Assembly (NCBI RefSeq): GCF_011045165.1
Contig: NZ_JAAKZI010000034.1
Span: 1 to 46,376 of the forward strand
From: Arthrobacter silviterrae
GTDB taxonomy: Bacteria > Actinomycetota > Actinomycetes > Actinomycetales > Micrococcaceae
Direction of reading: 5' to 3'
Length of the DNA stretch: 46,376 nucleotides
Part shown: in pieces, positions 8,682 through 16,406 of the stretch
Layout: every line of letters begins with the position of its first letter
Numbering within the stretch: position 1 is the stretch's first letter
The notes under the pieces: generated by a model
Databases searched by the model: none
What the model was told of the DNA's origin: nothing
The model's input: only the letters and a program-made list of their open reading frames with translations
Program-made: the position numbers and the translations under genes

Positions 8682-10145
8682 CTACTTGGACGCCTGCAGG
8701 GCCTCGATGGCCTTGCGCACTCCTTCACCGTAGGCGGGGTCTGCCTGGGTGCAGTTGTAGATGTGGCGCTCAATGGTTGCCTGGGAGGCGCCGTCGATGG
8801 CACGGGCAGTGTTCTCGAACAGGACCTGGCGCTGCTCTTCGCTCATCTTCTCGCGGAACAGGATTCCGGGCTGCTCGAAGTAGTTGGCGTCGTCCTCGCG
8901 GTAGTTGAAGCGGTCCGCGGTGGCGCCGACTGCAAGCGCGGGGTCTGCGTAGGCTGACTGCTGGCTCCAGCGGCTGTAGGAGTTCGGCTCGATGCTGGGC
9001 GTGCGGCCCTGGTTGCCGTCAACTCGCATGGCGCCGTCACGGTGGTAGGAGTTGACGGGCGCCTTCGGGGCGTTCACCGGGATCTGGTGGTGGTTCACGC
9101 CGAGGCGGTAGCGCTGCGCGTCCCCGTAGGAGAAGAGCCGGCCCTGGAGCATGCGGTCAGGGGAGAAGCTGATGCCCGGGACCACGTTGGCCGGGGAGAA
9201 CGCTGCCTGCTCGACGTCGGCAAAGTAGTTCTCTGCGTTGCGGTTCAGTTCCCACTCGCCCACCTCGATGAGGGGGTAGTCCTTCTTGGACCAGACCTTG
9301 GTCAGGTCAAAGGGGTGGTACTTGTACGTCTCGGCGTCGGCCTCGGGCATGACCTGGACCATGAGCTTCCACTTCGGGAAGTCGCCGTTCTCGATCGAGT
9401 CGAAAAGGTCGCGCTGGTGGGACTCGCGATCCGAGCCGACCAGGGCGCCGGCCTCCTCATCCGTGAGGTTCTTGATGCCCTGCTGCGTAACGTGGTGGAA
9501 CTTGACCCAGAAGCGCTCGCCCTCGGCATTGATCAGCGAGTAGGTGTGCGAGCCGAAGCCGTGCATGTGGCGGTAGGACGCCGGGATGCCGCGGTCCGAC
9601 ATGACAATGGTGACCTGGTGCAGGGACTCGGGCAGGTTGGTCCAGAAGTCCCAGTTGTTCTCGGCACTGCGCAGGTTGGTGCGCGGGTCACGCTTCACTG
9701 CGTGGTTGAGGTCGGGGAACTTTAGGGGGTCGCGGAAGAAGAAGACGGGGGTGTTGTTGCCCACCAGGTCCCAGTTGCCTTCCTCGGTGTAAAACTTAAC
9801 GGCAAAGCCACGGATGTCGCGCTCGGCGTCGGCAGCGCCGCGTTCGCCGGCCACGGTGGAGAAGCGGGCAAACATCTCCGTCTTCTTGCCCACCTCGGAG
9901 AACACCTTCGCGCTGGTGTACTGGGAGATGTCATTGGTGATGGTCAGCGTGCCGAAGGCGCCGGAGCCCTTGGCGTGCATGCGGCGCTCCGGGATGACTT
10001 CGCGGTCAAAGTGCGCCATCTTTTCCAGGAACCAGACATCCTGGAGCAGCATGGGCCCGCGGGGTCCGGCCGTGAGGCTGTCCTGGTTGTTGGCAACCGG
10101 TGCTCCGGCCACAGTGGTCAGCGGCAAGGTGTTGTCGTTAGCCAT
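8682..10145 (-). CDS. katA: Monofunctional haem catalase
   Basis: The enzyme decomposes hydrogen peroxide in the cytoplasm. At 487 residues it has small-subunit (clade 3) length. Active-site residues are visible: distal His57 in RRMHAKG, the distal Asn in [14 protein letters not shown] (about residue 130), and the proximal haem-ligand Tyr in [14 protein letters not shown] (about residue 340). Start ATG 10145 has AAGGAG upstream. It is second in an operon, 54 bases after furA, so expression should follow FurA derepression by peroxide. This is the CatR-CatA arrangement of streptomycetes. A hairpin follows the gene. Confidence 0.96.
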   Translation of the reverse strand: MANDNTLPLTTVAGAPVANNQDSLTAGPRGPMLLQDVWFLEKMAHFDREVIPERRMHAKGSGAFGTLTITNDISQYTSAKVFSEVGKKTEMFARFSTVAGERGAADAERDIRGFAVKFYTEEGNWDLVGNNTPVFFFRDPLKFPDLNHAVKRDPRTNLRSAENNWDFWTNLPESLHQVTIVMSDRGIPASYRHMHGFGSHTYSLINAEGERFWVKFHHVTQQGIKNLTDEEAGALVGSDRESHQRDLFDSIENGDFPKWKLMVQVMPEADAETYKYHPFDLTKVWSKKDYPLIEVGEWELNRNAENYFADVEQAAFSPANVVPGISFSPDRMLQGRLFSYGDAQRYRLGVNHHQIPVNAPKAPVNSYHRDGAMRVDGNQGRTPSIEPNSYSRWSQQSAYADPALAVGATADRFNYREDDANYFEQPGILFREKMSEEQRQVLFENTARAIDGASQATIERHIYNCTQADPAYGEGVRKAIEALQASK

Positions 10146-10199
10146 CTTTATGTTCGCTCCTTGTGGATTGGATTGATAGTCAAGTCTCTACGGGCAGCT

Positions 10200-10640
10200 T
10201 TACGGGCTGGGCAGGGCGTTCTTGGCCGCGCAGTCCGGACAGGTGCCCCAGTAGATGACCTCGGCCTCATCGATCATGAAGCCGTGGTCGTCGGAGGCAT
10301 GCAGGCACGGGGCCTCCCCCACTGCACAGTCGACGTCGGCGATCTCGCCACAGCTGCGGCACACCACGTGGTGGTGGTTGTCCCCAACGCGGGCCTCGAA
10401 GCGCGCCGGCGAGCCGGAAGGCTCAATCCGGTGCACCAGCCGCGCCGCCGTGAGTGCCGCCAAAACGTCATACACGGCCTGCTTGGAAACCGTGCCAAGC
10501 CCTTCCCGGACCACACCGATGATGGTGTCGGCATCCGCATGCGGATGGGCGCGGACGGCCTCCAGCACGGCAAGGCGCGGACGTGTCACGCGCAGCCGGG
10601 CTGCCCGCAACATGTCTCCTGGATCCCCTGCATCGACCAT
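10200..10640 (-). CDS. furA: Fur-family peroxide-responsive repressor
   Basis: This 146-residue Fur/PerR/CatR-type regulator has an N-terminal winged helix ('RVTRPRLAVLEAVRAHPHADADTIIGVVREGLGTVSKQAVYDVLAAL') and a metal-binding C-terminal half with HHH in DNHHHVVC, a first CxxC (CRSCGE) and a second (CPDC). The family represses its neighbouring catalase and is inactivated by metal-catalysed oxidation. It precedes katA on the same strand. A perfect 7-1-7 palindrome 22 bases before the ATG is the likely operator, so the operon is probably autoregulated. The ATG follows AAAGGATGAAG. The name follows actinobacterial usage; metal specificity is not provable here. Confidence 0.92.
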   Translation of the reverse strand: MVDAGDPGDMLRAARLRVTRPRLAVLEAVRAHPHADADTIIGVVREGLGTVSKQAVYDVLAALTAARLVHRIEPSGSPARFEARVGDNHHHVVCRSCGEIADVDCAVGEAPCLHASDDHGFMIDEAEVIYWGTCPDCAAKNALPSP

Positions 10641-10661
10641 GTCTTCATCCTTTCATGCTTT

Positions 10662-10676
10662 TTGGACTGAGTCCAA
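10662..10676 (-). promoter_or_regulatory. Fur/CatR-type operator, 7-1-7 palindrome
   Basis: TTGGACT-G-AGTCCAA is a perfect inverted repeat with one central base, the geometry of Fur/PerR boxes. It sits 22 bases upstream of the furA ATG, where a repressor would cover the promoter of furA-katA. Confidence 0.75.
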
Positions 10677-10753
10677 TAAAGCCTTCTTGTGCAATCAACC
10701 CTCCACAGGCATGGCCGCCATTGCGGCTGTCCACACCTTCCATGGTCCCCCTG

Positions 10754-10780
10754 TTGCACACACTTGGATGTCCGTAGGCT
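10754..10780 (+). promoter_or_regulatory. Leaderless promoter of the DUF2461 gene
   Basis: TTGCAC (10754-10759) and TAGGCT (10775-10780) precede the ATG at 10787. Only six bases separate the -10 box and the start codon, and no Shine-Dalgarno is present. This implies a transcript beginning at the start codon. The spacer of 15 bases is short. Confidence 0.5.
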
Positions 10781-10786
10781 CATTTC

Positions 10787-11422
10787 ATGGAAACTTTTAC
10801 GGGCATCCCCACCGCTGCGAGCGGGTTTTACGCCGAACTCGAGGACAACAACAACCGCGACTGGTGGCTGGCACACAAGGACACCTACGACGACGCCGTG
10901 AGGCGCCCGCTCGAAGCGCTCCTTGACGGGCTGGCCCCGGTCTTTGGCCCGGCGAAGTTGTTCCGCCCGTACCGGGACGTGCGCTTTTCGCCGGACAAGT
11001 CCCCCTACAAGACGGCGCAGGGCGCGTTCGTTTCCAACCATGAGGGCGTGGGTTTCTACCTCCAAGTCAGTGCCGACGGCCTCCTGGTGGGCGGCGGCTT
11101 CCATTCCAGCTCACCGGCGCAGCTGGCCCGCTTCCGCACGGCCGTGGACGCCCCCGCCAGCGGCGGTGCACTGGCCCGCATTGTTGAAACTCTTTCGGGG
11201 TCCGGTTTTTCTGTTGACGGTCAGGAGCTCAAGAACGTTCCCCGCGGATTCCCCAGGGACCACCCGCGCGGGGAGCTGCTCAAGCACAAGACGCTCAGCG
11301 CCTCGATGCACCTGGGACAGCCGGAGTGGATGGACACCGCCCATGCCAAGGATGAAGTTGCCAGGCACTGGGAACAACTGCGCCCCCTTGTCGATTGGAC
11401 CATCCGCTACGCGGCTCCATAG
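10787..11422 (+). CDS. DUF2461 family protein
   Basis: The 211-residue protein matches the DUF2461 pattern: 'FYAELEDNNNRDWWLAHKDTYDDAVRRPLEALL' near the N-terminus, the conserved 'RPYRDVRFSPDKSPYKTAQGAF' in the middle and 'GGGFHSSSPAQLARFR'. The biochemical function of this widespread family is not established. It is expected to be cytosolic, with no signal or membrane segments. The start is set by the leaderless promoter directly upstream. It converges with the winged-helix regulator gene across 109 bases that hold no recognisable feature. Confidence 0.88.
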   Translation: METFTGIPTAASGFYAELEDNNNRDWWLAHKDTYDDAVRRPLEALLDGLAPVFGPAKLFRPYRDVRFSPDKSPYKTAQGAFVSNHEGVGFYLQVSADGLLVGGGFHSSSPAQLARFRTAVDAPASGGALARIVETLSGSGFSVDGQELKNVPRGFPRDHPRGELLKHKTLSASMHLGQPEWMDTAHAKDEVARHWEQLRPLVDWTIRYAAP

Positions 11423-11531
11423 CCCAGGCCAGCGGGGGCCGATGGCGGATTTACGGTGGCGGCGGTGCCTTGGGAGCTGCATGGCAAGACCGCGCATTCC
11501 GGCCTTGATTTTGAGGGCTGAAGCTTGGGAG

Positions 11532-11825
11532 CTACCCCCGCAATAGCCGTCGAAGGGCTTGACGGTGTTTTTCGAATGCCCGGCGCCCCTCGGCGGTCAA
11601 TGCCACCCAGGTGCGCACGCGGCCTCGTTCGGTGGGTTTTCGAATACGCACGTAGCCAGCGCCCGCGAGTGCTGACAGGTGTTTACTCAGGGATGAATCG
11701 GTGATGCCTGCAGCATCCCGCAAGGTGCCGAATTCAGCCTCGTCGAGGGTGGCCAAGAATGAGCAAATAAACAACCGTCTCGGCGGATGGATCGTGTCGT
11801 TGAAGCCATCCATTGCTGTGGTCAT
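11532..11825 (-). CDS. Small winged-helix transcriptional regulator
   Basis: This 97-residue one-domain regulator has a winged helix with the recognition region 'LRDAAGITDSSLSKHLSALAGAGYVRIRK' and wing 'RVRTWVALTAEGRRAF'. It is the compact MarR/ArsR-like 'winged helix DNA-binding' type that often pairs with a small membrane protein. That pairing is present here: its start overlaps the stop of the upstream membrane gene as ATGA. A TTTCCA-TAG-TGGAAA palindrome at the start of that upstream gene is the probable operator, so the pair is likely autoregulated. No ligand-binding domain is present. Confidence 0.88.
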   Translation of the reverse strand: MTTAMDGFNDTIHPPRRLFICSFLATLDEAEFGTLRDAAGITDSSLSKHLSALAGAGYVRIRKPTERGRVRTWVALTAEGRRAFEKHRQALRRLLRG

Positions 11826-12277
11826 GAGAGAGCCGGACGCAGTTGTCGCCGAAGCGCGTGGTCAAAGAGGAATCCGTAAAGGAGTGTTTCAAGCCAGACT
11901 AGAACAGCCATGATCCACGCTGGCCAGGCCTTTCCAATATGGTCGCTGACCAAACAGCCAGCACAGATTGTGCCAAGGGATACCGACAGAAACCCAATCG
12001 ACCACCACGTAGCAACCCCGCTTCGCAAACCCCCAACCCACACGCCAGTCGCACGCCGGAAGCCTCTCTGCAACAGCTTCGAGGCGGCCAGGAACGCAAT
12101 CAGGGCAAGGGTTCGGATGATCGAACCGCTCAATGCGGAAGCAAGGCCCAATAGCGCATAACCCGCGCCGAGGATCGGGTAGTACCACCACGGAGCACGG
12201 GTATGCATGGTGGCCCGTTCATGCCCCTGGCGAATTGCGGATAGTGAGTCCATTGCGTTCGCAGAGTCATTTTCCAT
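11822..12277 (-). CDS. Small integral membrane protein coupled to a regulator
   Basis: Up to 151 residues with four hydrophobic segments ('YYPILGAGYALLGLASAL', 'IIRTLALIAFLAASKLL', 'WWSIGFLSVSLGTICAGC', 'AWIMAVLVWLETLLYGFLFDHAL') and no recognisable enzymatic motif. It is the first gene of a two-gene unit with the winged-helix regulator. In such pairs the membrane protein usually senses or exports something, but the function is not known. The start is ambiguous: the ATG at 12277 lies inside the likely operator, and an ATG at 12253 (MDSLSAIRQG) lies nine bases after a GACTCT box spaced 16 from TTGACT. The shorter form would be 143 residues. Confidence 0.7.
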   Translation of the reverse strand: MENDSANAMDSLSAIRQGHERATMHTRAPWWYYPILGAGYALLGLASALSGSIIRTLALIAFLAASKLLQRGFRRATGVWVGGLRSGVATWWSIGFLSVSLGTICAGCLVSDHIGKAWPAWIMAVLVWLETLLYGFLFDHALRRQLRPALS

Positions 12278-12285
12278 AGTGGAAA
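12271..12285 (-). promoter_or_regulatory. TTTCCA-N3-TGGAAA palindrome at a start codon
   Basis: A perfect 6-3-6 inverted repeat begins inside a TTGACT -35-like hexamer (12284-12289 on the minus strand) and runs into the spacer behind it. It overlaps the annotated ATG of the membrane gene. This is a good position for repression by the small winged-helix protein of the same unit. Confidence 0.55.
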
Positions 12286-12434
12286 GTCAACACTGGGGTC
12301 CAGGCAAAGTAAACCCCCAAAGTCGCGACCGACGGTCAGGTCCTGTTGCCGCGGAATCAACACCGCCGGCGATCCTGTCATCCTGTACATCCCACCCCTC
12401 CTGGCTCCCCAAACGCCGGCCGCGGAGACTCGAT

Positions 12435-13211
12435 TCAGCCGTGCCGTTTGAGGTAATAATGCATCGGTGCCTGGCGGATCCGGGCGGGGGTGACCCGGAC
12501 CAGGACGGCCGCGGACTTGAAGAACACCCCCAGCAATACTTCATTGCGCCGGGACCACCGGAATCCGTAGAGCTCCCGGACGGAGGGAGGGAGCAGGCCC
12601 ACCGTCAGGAACCGCGCCAGCGGCATGAGCGCCTTGACCCACACGGGCGCGTTTGTTGCGGCCAGGAGTTCTGCAGCGACTGCCCGCACAGAGTCGTCGA
12701 CGCTCAATTCAGCAAGGCGCGCATTCCAGTAGGCGGCAAAATCGGAGCGGGTTGCGGGCCACAGCGCCGCAGGCATGCCCAGGGCCGTTCCCAGCACCCC
12801 GTACTGGCGGTACAGGGACTCGGCCGCGCCAGGAGGCAGCGGCCCGAACACGGCGTCGTGCACCTGCATGCCGGAGTCGTACAGCGTGGCGGCCACCCAG
12901 AGCTGGAGCTGGGGGTCTGCGGCATCGTAGGCAGGCTGGGCCCCTGACCCGTCCCCCTTGACGGGCAGGTGGGCCCGCTGGACCCTCGCCTTGACCGTCC
13001 TTTGTTGGGCCGGACTGCCATTGGTCAGCGCATAAACATAACTGAGGGTCCCGTGCAGGCGCCGGAGGGGGTCTGCAACAAAGTTCGAGTGCAATGCCAC
13101 TCCGCGGCCCACTGCCGGGTTGGCGAGCTGGAGCAGGATGGCCCGCCCGGCGCCGGCGAGCAGCACGGATTCAGGGGCCACCCCCGAAATGTCAGCTGCC
13201 CGCCGGCTCAT
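12435..13211 (-). CDS. MpaB-family (DUF2236) oxygenase-like protein
   Basis: The 258-residue protein matches the DUF2236/MpaB 'oxygenase' family: early 'ESVLLAGAGRAILLQLANPAVGRGVALHSNF', then 'DPLRRLHGTLSYVYAL', and 'ADPQLQLWVAATLYDSGM' followed by 'LYRQYGVLGTALGMP'. Relatives include rubber oxygenases, which use haem b, and fungal MpaB; most bacterial members have no known substrate. No signal peptide is visible. It starts ten bases after the amino-acid permease stop on the same strand, so it is probably co-transcribed with that gene. Haem binding is inference from the family, not visible directly. Confidence 0.82.
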   Translation of the reverse strand: MSRRAADISGVAPESVLLAGAGRAILLQLANPAVGRGVALHSNFVADPLRRLHGTLSYVYALTNGSPAQQRTVKARVQRAHLPVKGDGSGAQPAYDAADPQLQLWVAATLYDSGMQVHDAVFGPLPPGAAESLYRQYGVLGTALGMPAALWPATRSDFAAYWNARLAELSVDDSVRAVAAELLAATNAPVWVKALMPLARFLTVGLLPPSVRELYGFRWSRRNEVLLGVFFKSAAVLVRVTPARIRQAPMHYYLKRHG

Positions 13212-13220
13212 GCCAGTTCC

Positions 13221-14732
13221 TTAACCGCGCAGGGCTGCCGGCACGGCAGGGGCAAGCCCCTCGGCTTCTTCACCGCGCAGGCGCGAGTTCCAGTGCCCGT
13301 AGGAAAAGTAGATGACCAGGCCCACGGCAACCCAGACGGCGAAGAACACCCACGTCACAGTGGCGAGGTTGAACATCAGGTAGATGCACAGGACCGCTGA
13401 CAAGACCGGAATGACCGGCCCAAGGGGCACCCGGAAGGAAGGCTTGAGGTCCGGCCGCTTGTGCCGGAGCACCAGGATGCCGATGCTCACCATGACAAAG
13501 GCGCTCAGCGTGCCAATGTTGATCATTTCGCTGAGCAGCTCGACGGGGGTGAACCCGGCAAGGATGGCGACAACGCCGCCACAAAGGATCTGCGTCCTGG
13601 CCGGCGTGCCATGTTTGTCGGAGGTGCGGCTCAGGGCGCGCGGCAGCATGCCGTCGCGGCTCATGGCCATGCTCACCCGGGCCAGGCCCATGAGCAGCAC
13701 CATGATCACCGTGGTCAGGCCAATGAGCGAGCCGAGCGAAATGATGACCACCGCCCAGTCTGCATGGACCAGCTGGAAGGCACTGGCCAGGGACGGTTCA
13801 GCCTGCTTGGCCAGGTCCTTGTAGGACACCATGCCCGTCACCACCAAGGTGACCAGGATGTAAAGGATGGTGACGACGCCCAGGCCGGCGAAGATGCCGC
13901 GCGGCAGCGTCTTGGCCGGGTTCTTGACTTCCTCAGCGCTGGTGGCCACCACGTCAAAGCCGATGAACGCGAAGAACACCAGGGCGGCCCCGGAAATGAT
14001 TCCCGTGAAGCCGTACATGGCCGGGTTCGCGCCGGTCAAAAAGGACAGGAACGGCTGCGTGGCCCAGGACGTGTCCGTGGACGGTGCAGGTTCCGAGCCG
14101 GGGACGAAGGGGGCGAAGTTGGCTGCCTTGACGTAGAAGAATCCAACCACAATGACAAAGAGCACAATGGCGATCTTGATCATGGTGAACACATTGTTGA
14201 TCCGGGCGGACAGCTTGGTGCCCAGAACCAGCACCACCGTAAACGCCGCCACGACCACCAGCGGTCCCCAATAAACCGTCAGCCCCAGCACGGAGAAGTT
14301 GGAGGGGATGTCAACGTTCACAACTTCCAGGAAGTTACTCAGGTACACGCCCCAGTACTTCGCAATGACGGAGGCCGCCATGAGGAGCTCCAGGATCAGG
14401 TTCCAGCCGATGATCCAGGCCATGAGCTCGCCCATGGTGGCATAGGTGAACACATAGGCGCTGCCCGTGACGGGGATGGCGGTGGCAAATTCGGCGTAGC
14501 ACATGACCGCCAGCGCGCAGGTGACGGCGGCCAGCACAAACGAAATTGTCACGGCCGGGCCGGCGTAGTTTGCCGCGGCCTTGGCACCAACGGAGAAGAT
14601 GCCCGCGCCCACGGCCACGGCGATGCCCATGATCATCAGGTCCCACGTGCTCAGCGACCGTTTAAGGGTGCGGCCCGGTTCATCGGCGTCAGCCAGGGAG
14701 TGTTCAATGGATTTGGTGCGGAACAGGTTCAT
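13221..14732 (-). CDS. APC-family amino-acid permease (CAT-like)
   Basis: This 503-residue transporter has about twelve to fourteen membrane helices and the APC signature at the first helix ('DLMIMGIAVAVGAGIFSVGAKAA'). 'CYAEFATAIPVTGSAYVFTYATMGELMAWIIGWNLILE' is typical of the cationic-amino-acid-transporter/YfnA branch, as are 'FFAFIGFDVVATSAEEVKNPAKTLPRGI' and an N-terminal 'IEHSLADADEPGRTLKRSL'. Likely substrates are cationic or general amino acids; sequence alone does not decide. MpaB follows ten bases downstream. An imperfect 7-1-7 palindrome about 80 bases upstream may be a regulator site. Confidence 0.9.
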   Translation of the reverse strand: MNLFRTKSIEHSLADADEPGRTLKRSLSTWDLMIMGIAVAVGAGIFSVGAKAAANYAGPAVTISFVLAAVTCALAVMCYAEFATAIPVTGSAYVFTYATMGELMAWIIGWNLILELLMAASVIAKYWGVYLSNFLEVVNVDIPSNFSVLGLTVYWGPLVVVAAFTVVLVLGTKLSARINNVFTMIKIAIVLFVIVVGFFYVKAANFAPFVPGSEPAPSTDTSWATQPFLSFLTGANPAMYGFTGIISGAALVFFAFIGFDVVATSAEEVKNPAKTLPRGIFAGLGVVTILYILVTLVVTGMVSYKDLAKQAEPSLASAFQLVHADWAVVIISLGSLIGLTTVIMVLLMGLARVSMAMSRDGMLPRALSRTSDKHGTPARTQILCGGVVAILAGFTPVELLSEMINIGTLSAFVMVSIGILVLRHKRPDLKPSFRVPLGPVIPVLSAVLCIYLMFNLATVTWVFFAVWVAVGLVIYFSYGHWNSRLRGEEAEGLAPAVPAALRG

Positions 14733-14814
14733 GGAAATCGCTCAATCTTAGGGATTTTTCAACCTCTCGACTTTAGCGAAGCAATAGCAGAACAATCACA
14801 TCCACGGGAGGGCA

Positions 14815-14829
14815 TCTCACATTGCGAGA
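14815..14829 (-). promoter_or_regulatory. Imperfect 7-1-7 palindrome upstream of the permease
   Basis: TCTCACATTGCGAGA has arms TCTCxCA/TGxGAGA with one mismatched pair. It lies 83-97 bases upstream of the permease ATG and 34 bases after the fprA stop. A TAAAGT box (14770-14775) could be the permease -10, which would put the palindrome in an activator-type position. The binding protein is unknown; an amino-acid-responsive regulator would fit. Confidence 0.4.
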
Positions 14830-14862
14830 CAAGTTGTTCATGAAATCTGCCTCGCAGCCGCC

Positions 14863-16278
14863 TTATTTCGTGGAAATATCCACCATTTCCTCACGCGAGA
14901 CCACCTTGACCCGCTCCCGGGACACCTCGATGCCGGGTTCGGGAACGTAGGCGGCACCGAGGGACTGCTCGTGGGCATCCAGCTTGTTCCAGCCCTCCCA
15001 AGTGGTGTAATTGACGCCCCGCGATTCCAGCAGCTCAACAATTTCGTGTTCCCCGGGGTGCTCGGCAACAGGCAGGTTGAGCCGGTCCTCCAGCAGGCAG
15101 CCGATGGTCTCGAGCGCATCGCCCTTGGTGCTGCCAATCAGCCCCACGGGGCCGCGCTTGATCCAGCCCGTGGCGTACAGCCCCGGCACCTGGGCCCCGT
15201 CGGCACCGAGCACGCGGCCGGCGTCGTTCGGGATGACGCCCCGTCTGGCATCAAAGGACACCTCGGGGAGCGCTGACCCGAAGTACCCAACGGTCCGGTA
15301 GACGGCCTGGACGGGGTAGTCGATGAACTCCCCCGTGCCGCGGGCGTTGCCGGTGCCGTCCAGCTCGTTGCGCTCAAACCTGATGCCCGACACCTTTCCG
15401 TCGGTGCCCATGACCTCCACGGGCGTGTGCAGGAAGTGCAGGTGCAGGCGGCGCGACGCCGGTACCCGGGTTTCGTCGTGCTCTTCCGCCAGCCAGTTGG
15501 CCAGGGTGTTGACCATGATCTTGACCTGGTTGTTCGTCTTCATGGCAGCGTCGGACGCCTCATCAAAGTCAAAGTCCTCGTCATAGAGCACGATGTCGAC
15601 GTCGCGGGAGTGGGAGAGCTCGCGCAACTCCAGGGGCGTGAACTTGACCTGGGCGGGGCCGCGTCGGCCGAAGATGTGCACGTCCGTCACGGGGGAGGAT
15701 TTCAGGCACTGGTAGACGTTGTCGGGAATCTCGGTGACGAGAAGGTCCTGGGCATGCTTGGAAAGGATTCGGGCCACGTCCAGGGCAACATTGCCGTTGC
15801 CAATGACGGCAATTTCCTTTGCGTGCAGGGGCCATTCGCGGGGAACGTCGGGGTTGCCGTCGTACCAGGAGACAAAGTCCGCGCCGCCGTAGGAGCCGTC
15901 CAGTTCGATCCCGGGAATGTTCAGGTCCGCATCCTTGAGGGCGCCGGTGGCAAAAATGACGGCGTCGTAAAAGGAGCGAATGTCCGCCAGGGTGAGGTCG
16001 CGCCCGTAGGTGACATTGCCGAAGAAGCGGATGTCGCCGCGGTCCATGACCTTGTGGAGGGCATTCATGATGCCCTTGATGCGCGGGTGGTCCGGGGCCA
16101 CGCCGTAACGGATGAGCCCGTAGGGTGCCGGGTGGGATTCAAAGATGTCAATGCTGACCTCGACGTCGCCGCCGGAGACCTCCTGCGACTTTGTCAGGAT
16201 GTCCGCAGCGTACACACCAGCCGGGCCGGAACCTATGATGGCGACGCGAAACGGTCGCGCGGCACTCGATTTGGGCAA
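14863..16278 (-). CDS. fprA: FprA-type ferredoxin/flavodoxin-NADP+ reductase, paralogue 1
   Basis: This FAD enzyme of the adrenodoxin-reductase/FprA family passes electrons between NADPH and ferredoxin. It has the FAD-binding 'FRVAIIGSGPAGVYAADILTK', the family signature 'HPAPYGLIRYGVAPDHPRIKGI', the NADPH site 'IAVIGNGNVALDVARIL' and the C-terminal 'YATGWIKRGPVGLIGSTKGDALETI'. I chose the TTG at 16278 (471 aa) because AAGGA precedes it by seven bases; an in-frame GTG at 16314 would add twelve residues. A close paralogue lies at 36537-38027. This copy has no obvious partner gene and no sulfur-type promoter. Confidence 0.92.
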   Translation of the reverse strand: MPKSSAARPFRVAIIGSGPAGVYAADILTKSQEVSGGDVEVSIDIFESHPAPYGLIRYGVAPDHPRIKGIMNALHKVMDRGDIRFFGNVTYGRDLTLADIRSFYDAVIFATGALKDADLNIPGIELDGSYGGADFVSWYDGNPDVPREWPLHAKEIAVIGNGNVALDVARILSKHAQDLLVTEIPDNVYQCLKSSPVTDVHIFGRRGPAQVKFTPLELRELSHSRDVDIVLYDEDFDFDEASDAAMKTNNQVKIMVNTLANWLAEEHDETRVPASRRLHLHFLHTPVEVMGTDGKVSGIRFERNELDGTGNARGTGEFIDYPVQAVYRTVGYFGSALPEVSFDARRGVIPNDAGRVLGADGAQVPGLYATGWIKRGPVGLIGSTKGDALETIGCLLEDRLNLPVAEHPGEHEIVELLESRGVNYTTWEGWNKLDAHEQSLGAAYVPEPGIEVSRERVKVVSREEMVDISTK

Positions 16279-16406
16279 GAAGAAGTCCTTCCGAACTATG
16301 GACCGCGGCCCCACGGATAATTGGGTCGCGGCGGAAGCGCTGACTGGGCGCTACTTTCACAGTCTAAAGGCCCGGGCACGGCAGCCGTAAGGGGCCCGGG
16401 CCGAAC

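Noticed and set aside
11423-11531. Gap between DUF2461 and winged-helix genes searched for a terminator or small gene
   Set aside because: No stem-loop with U-tract and no credible frame was found.
13461-14843. A 460-codon plus-strand open frame opposite the amino-acid permease
   Set aside because: Its His/Gly/Asp-rich composition is typical of antisense of a membrane protein, and the permease signature is clear on the other strand.
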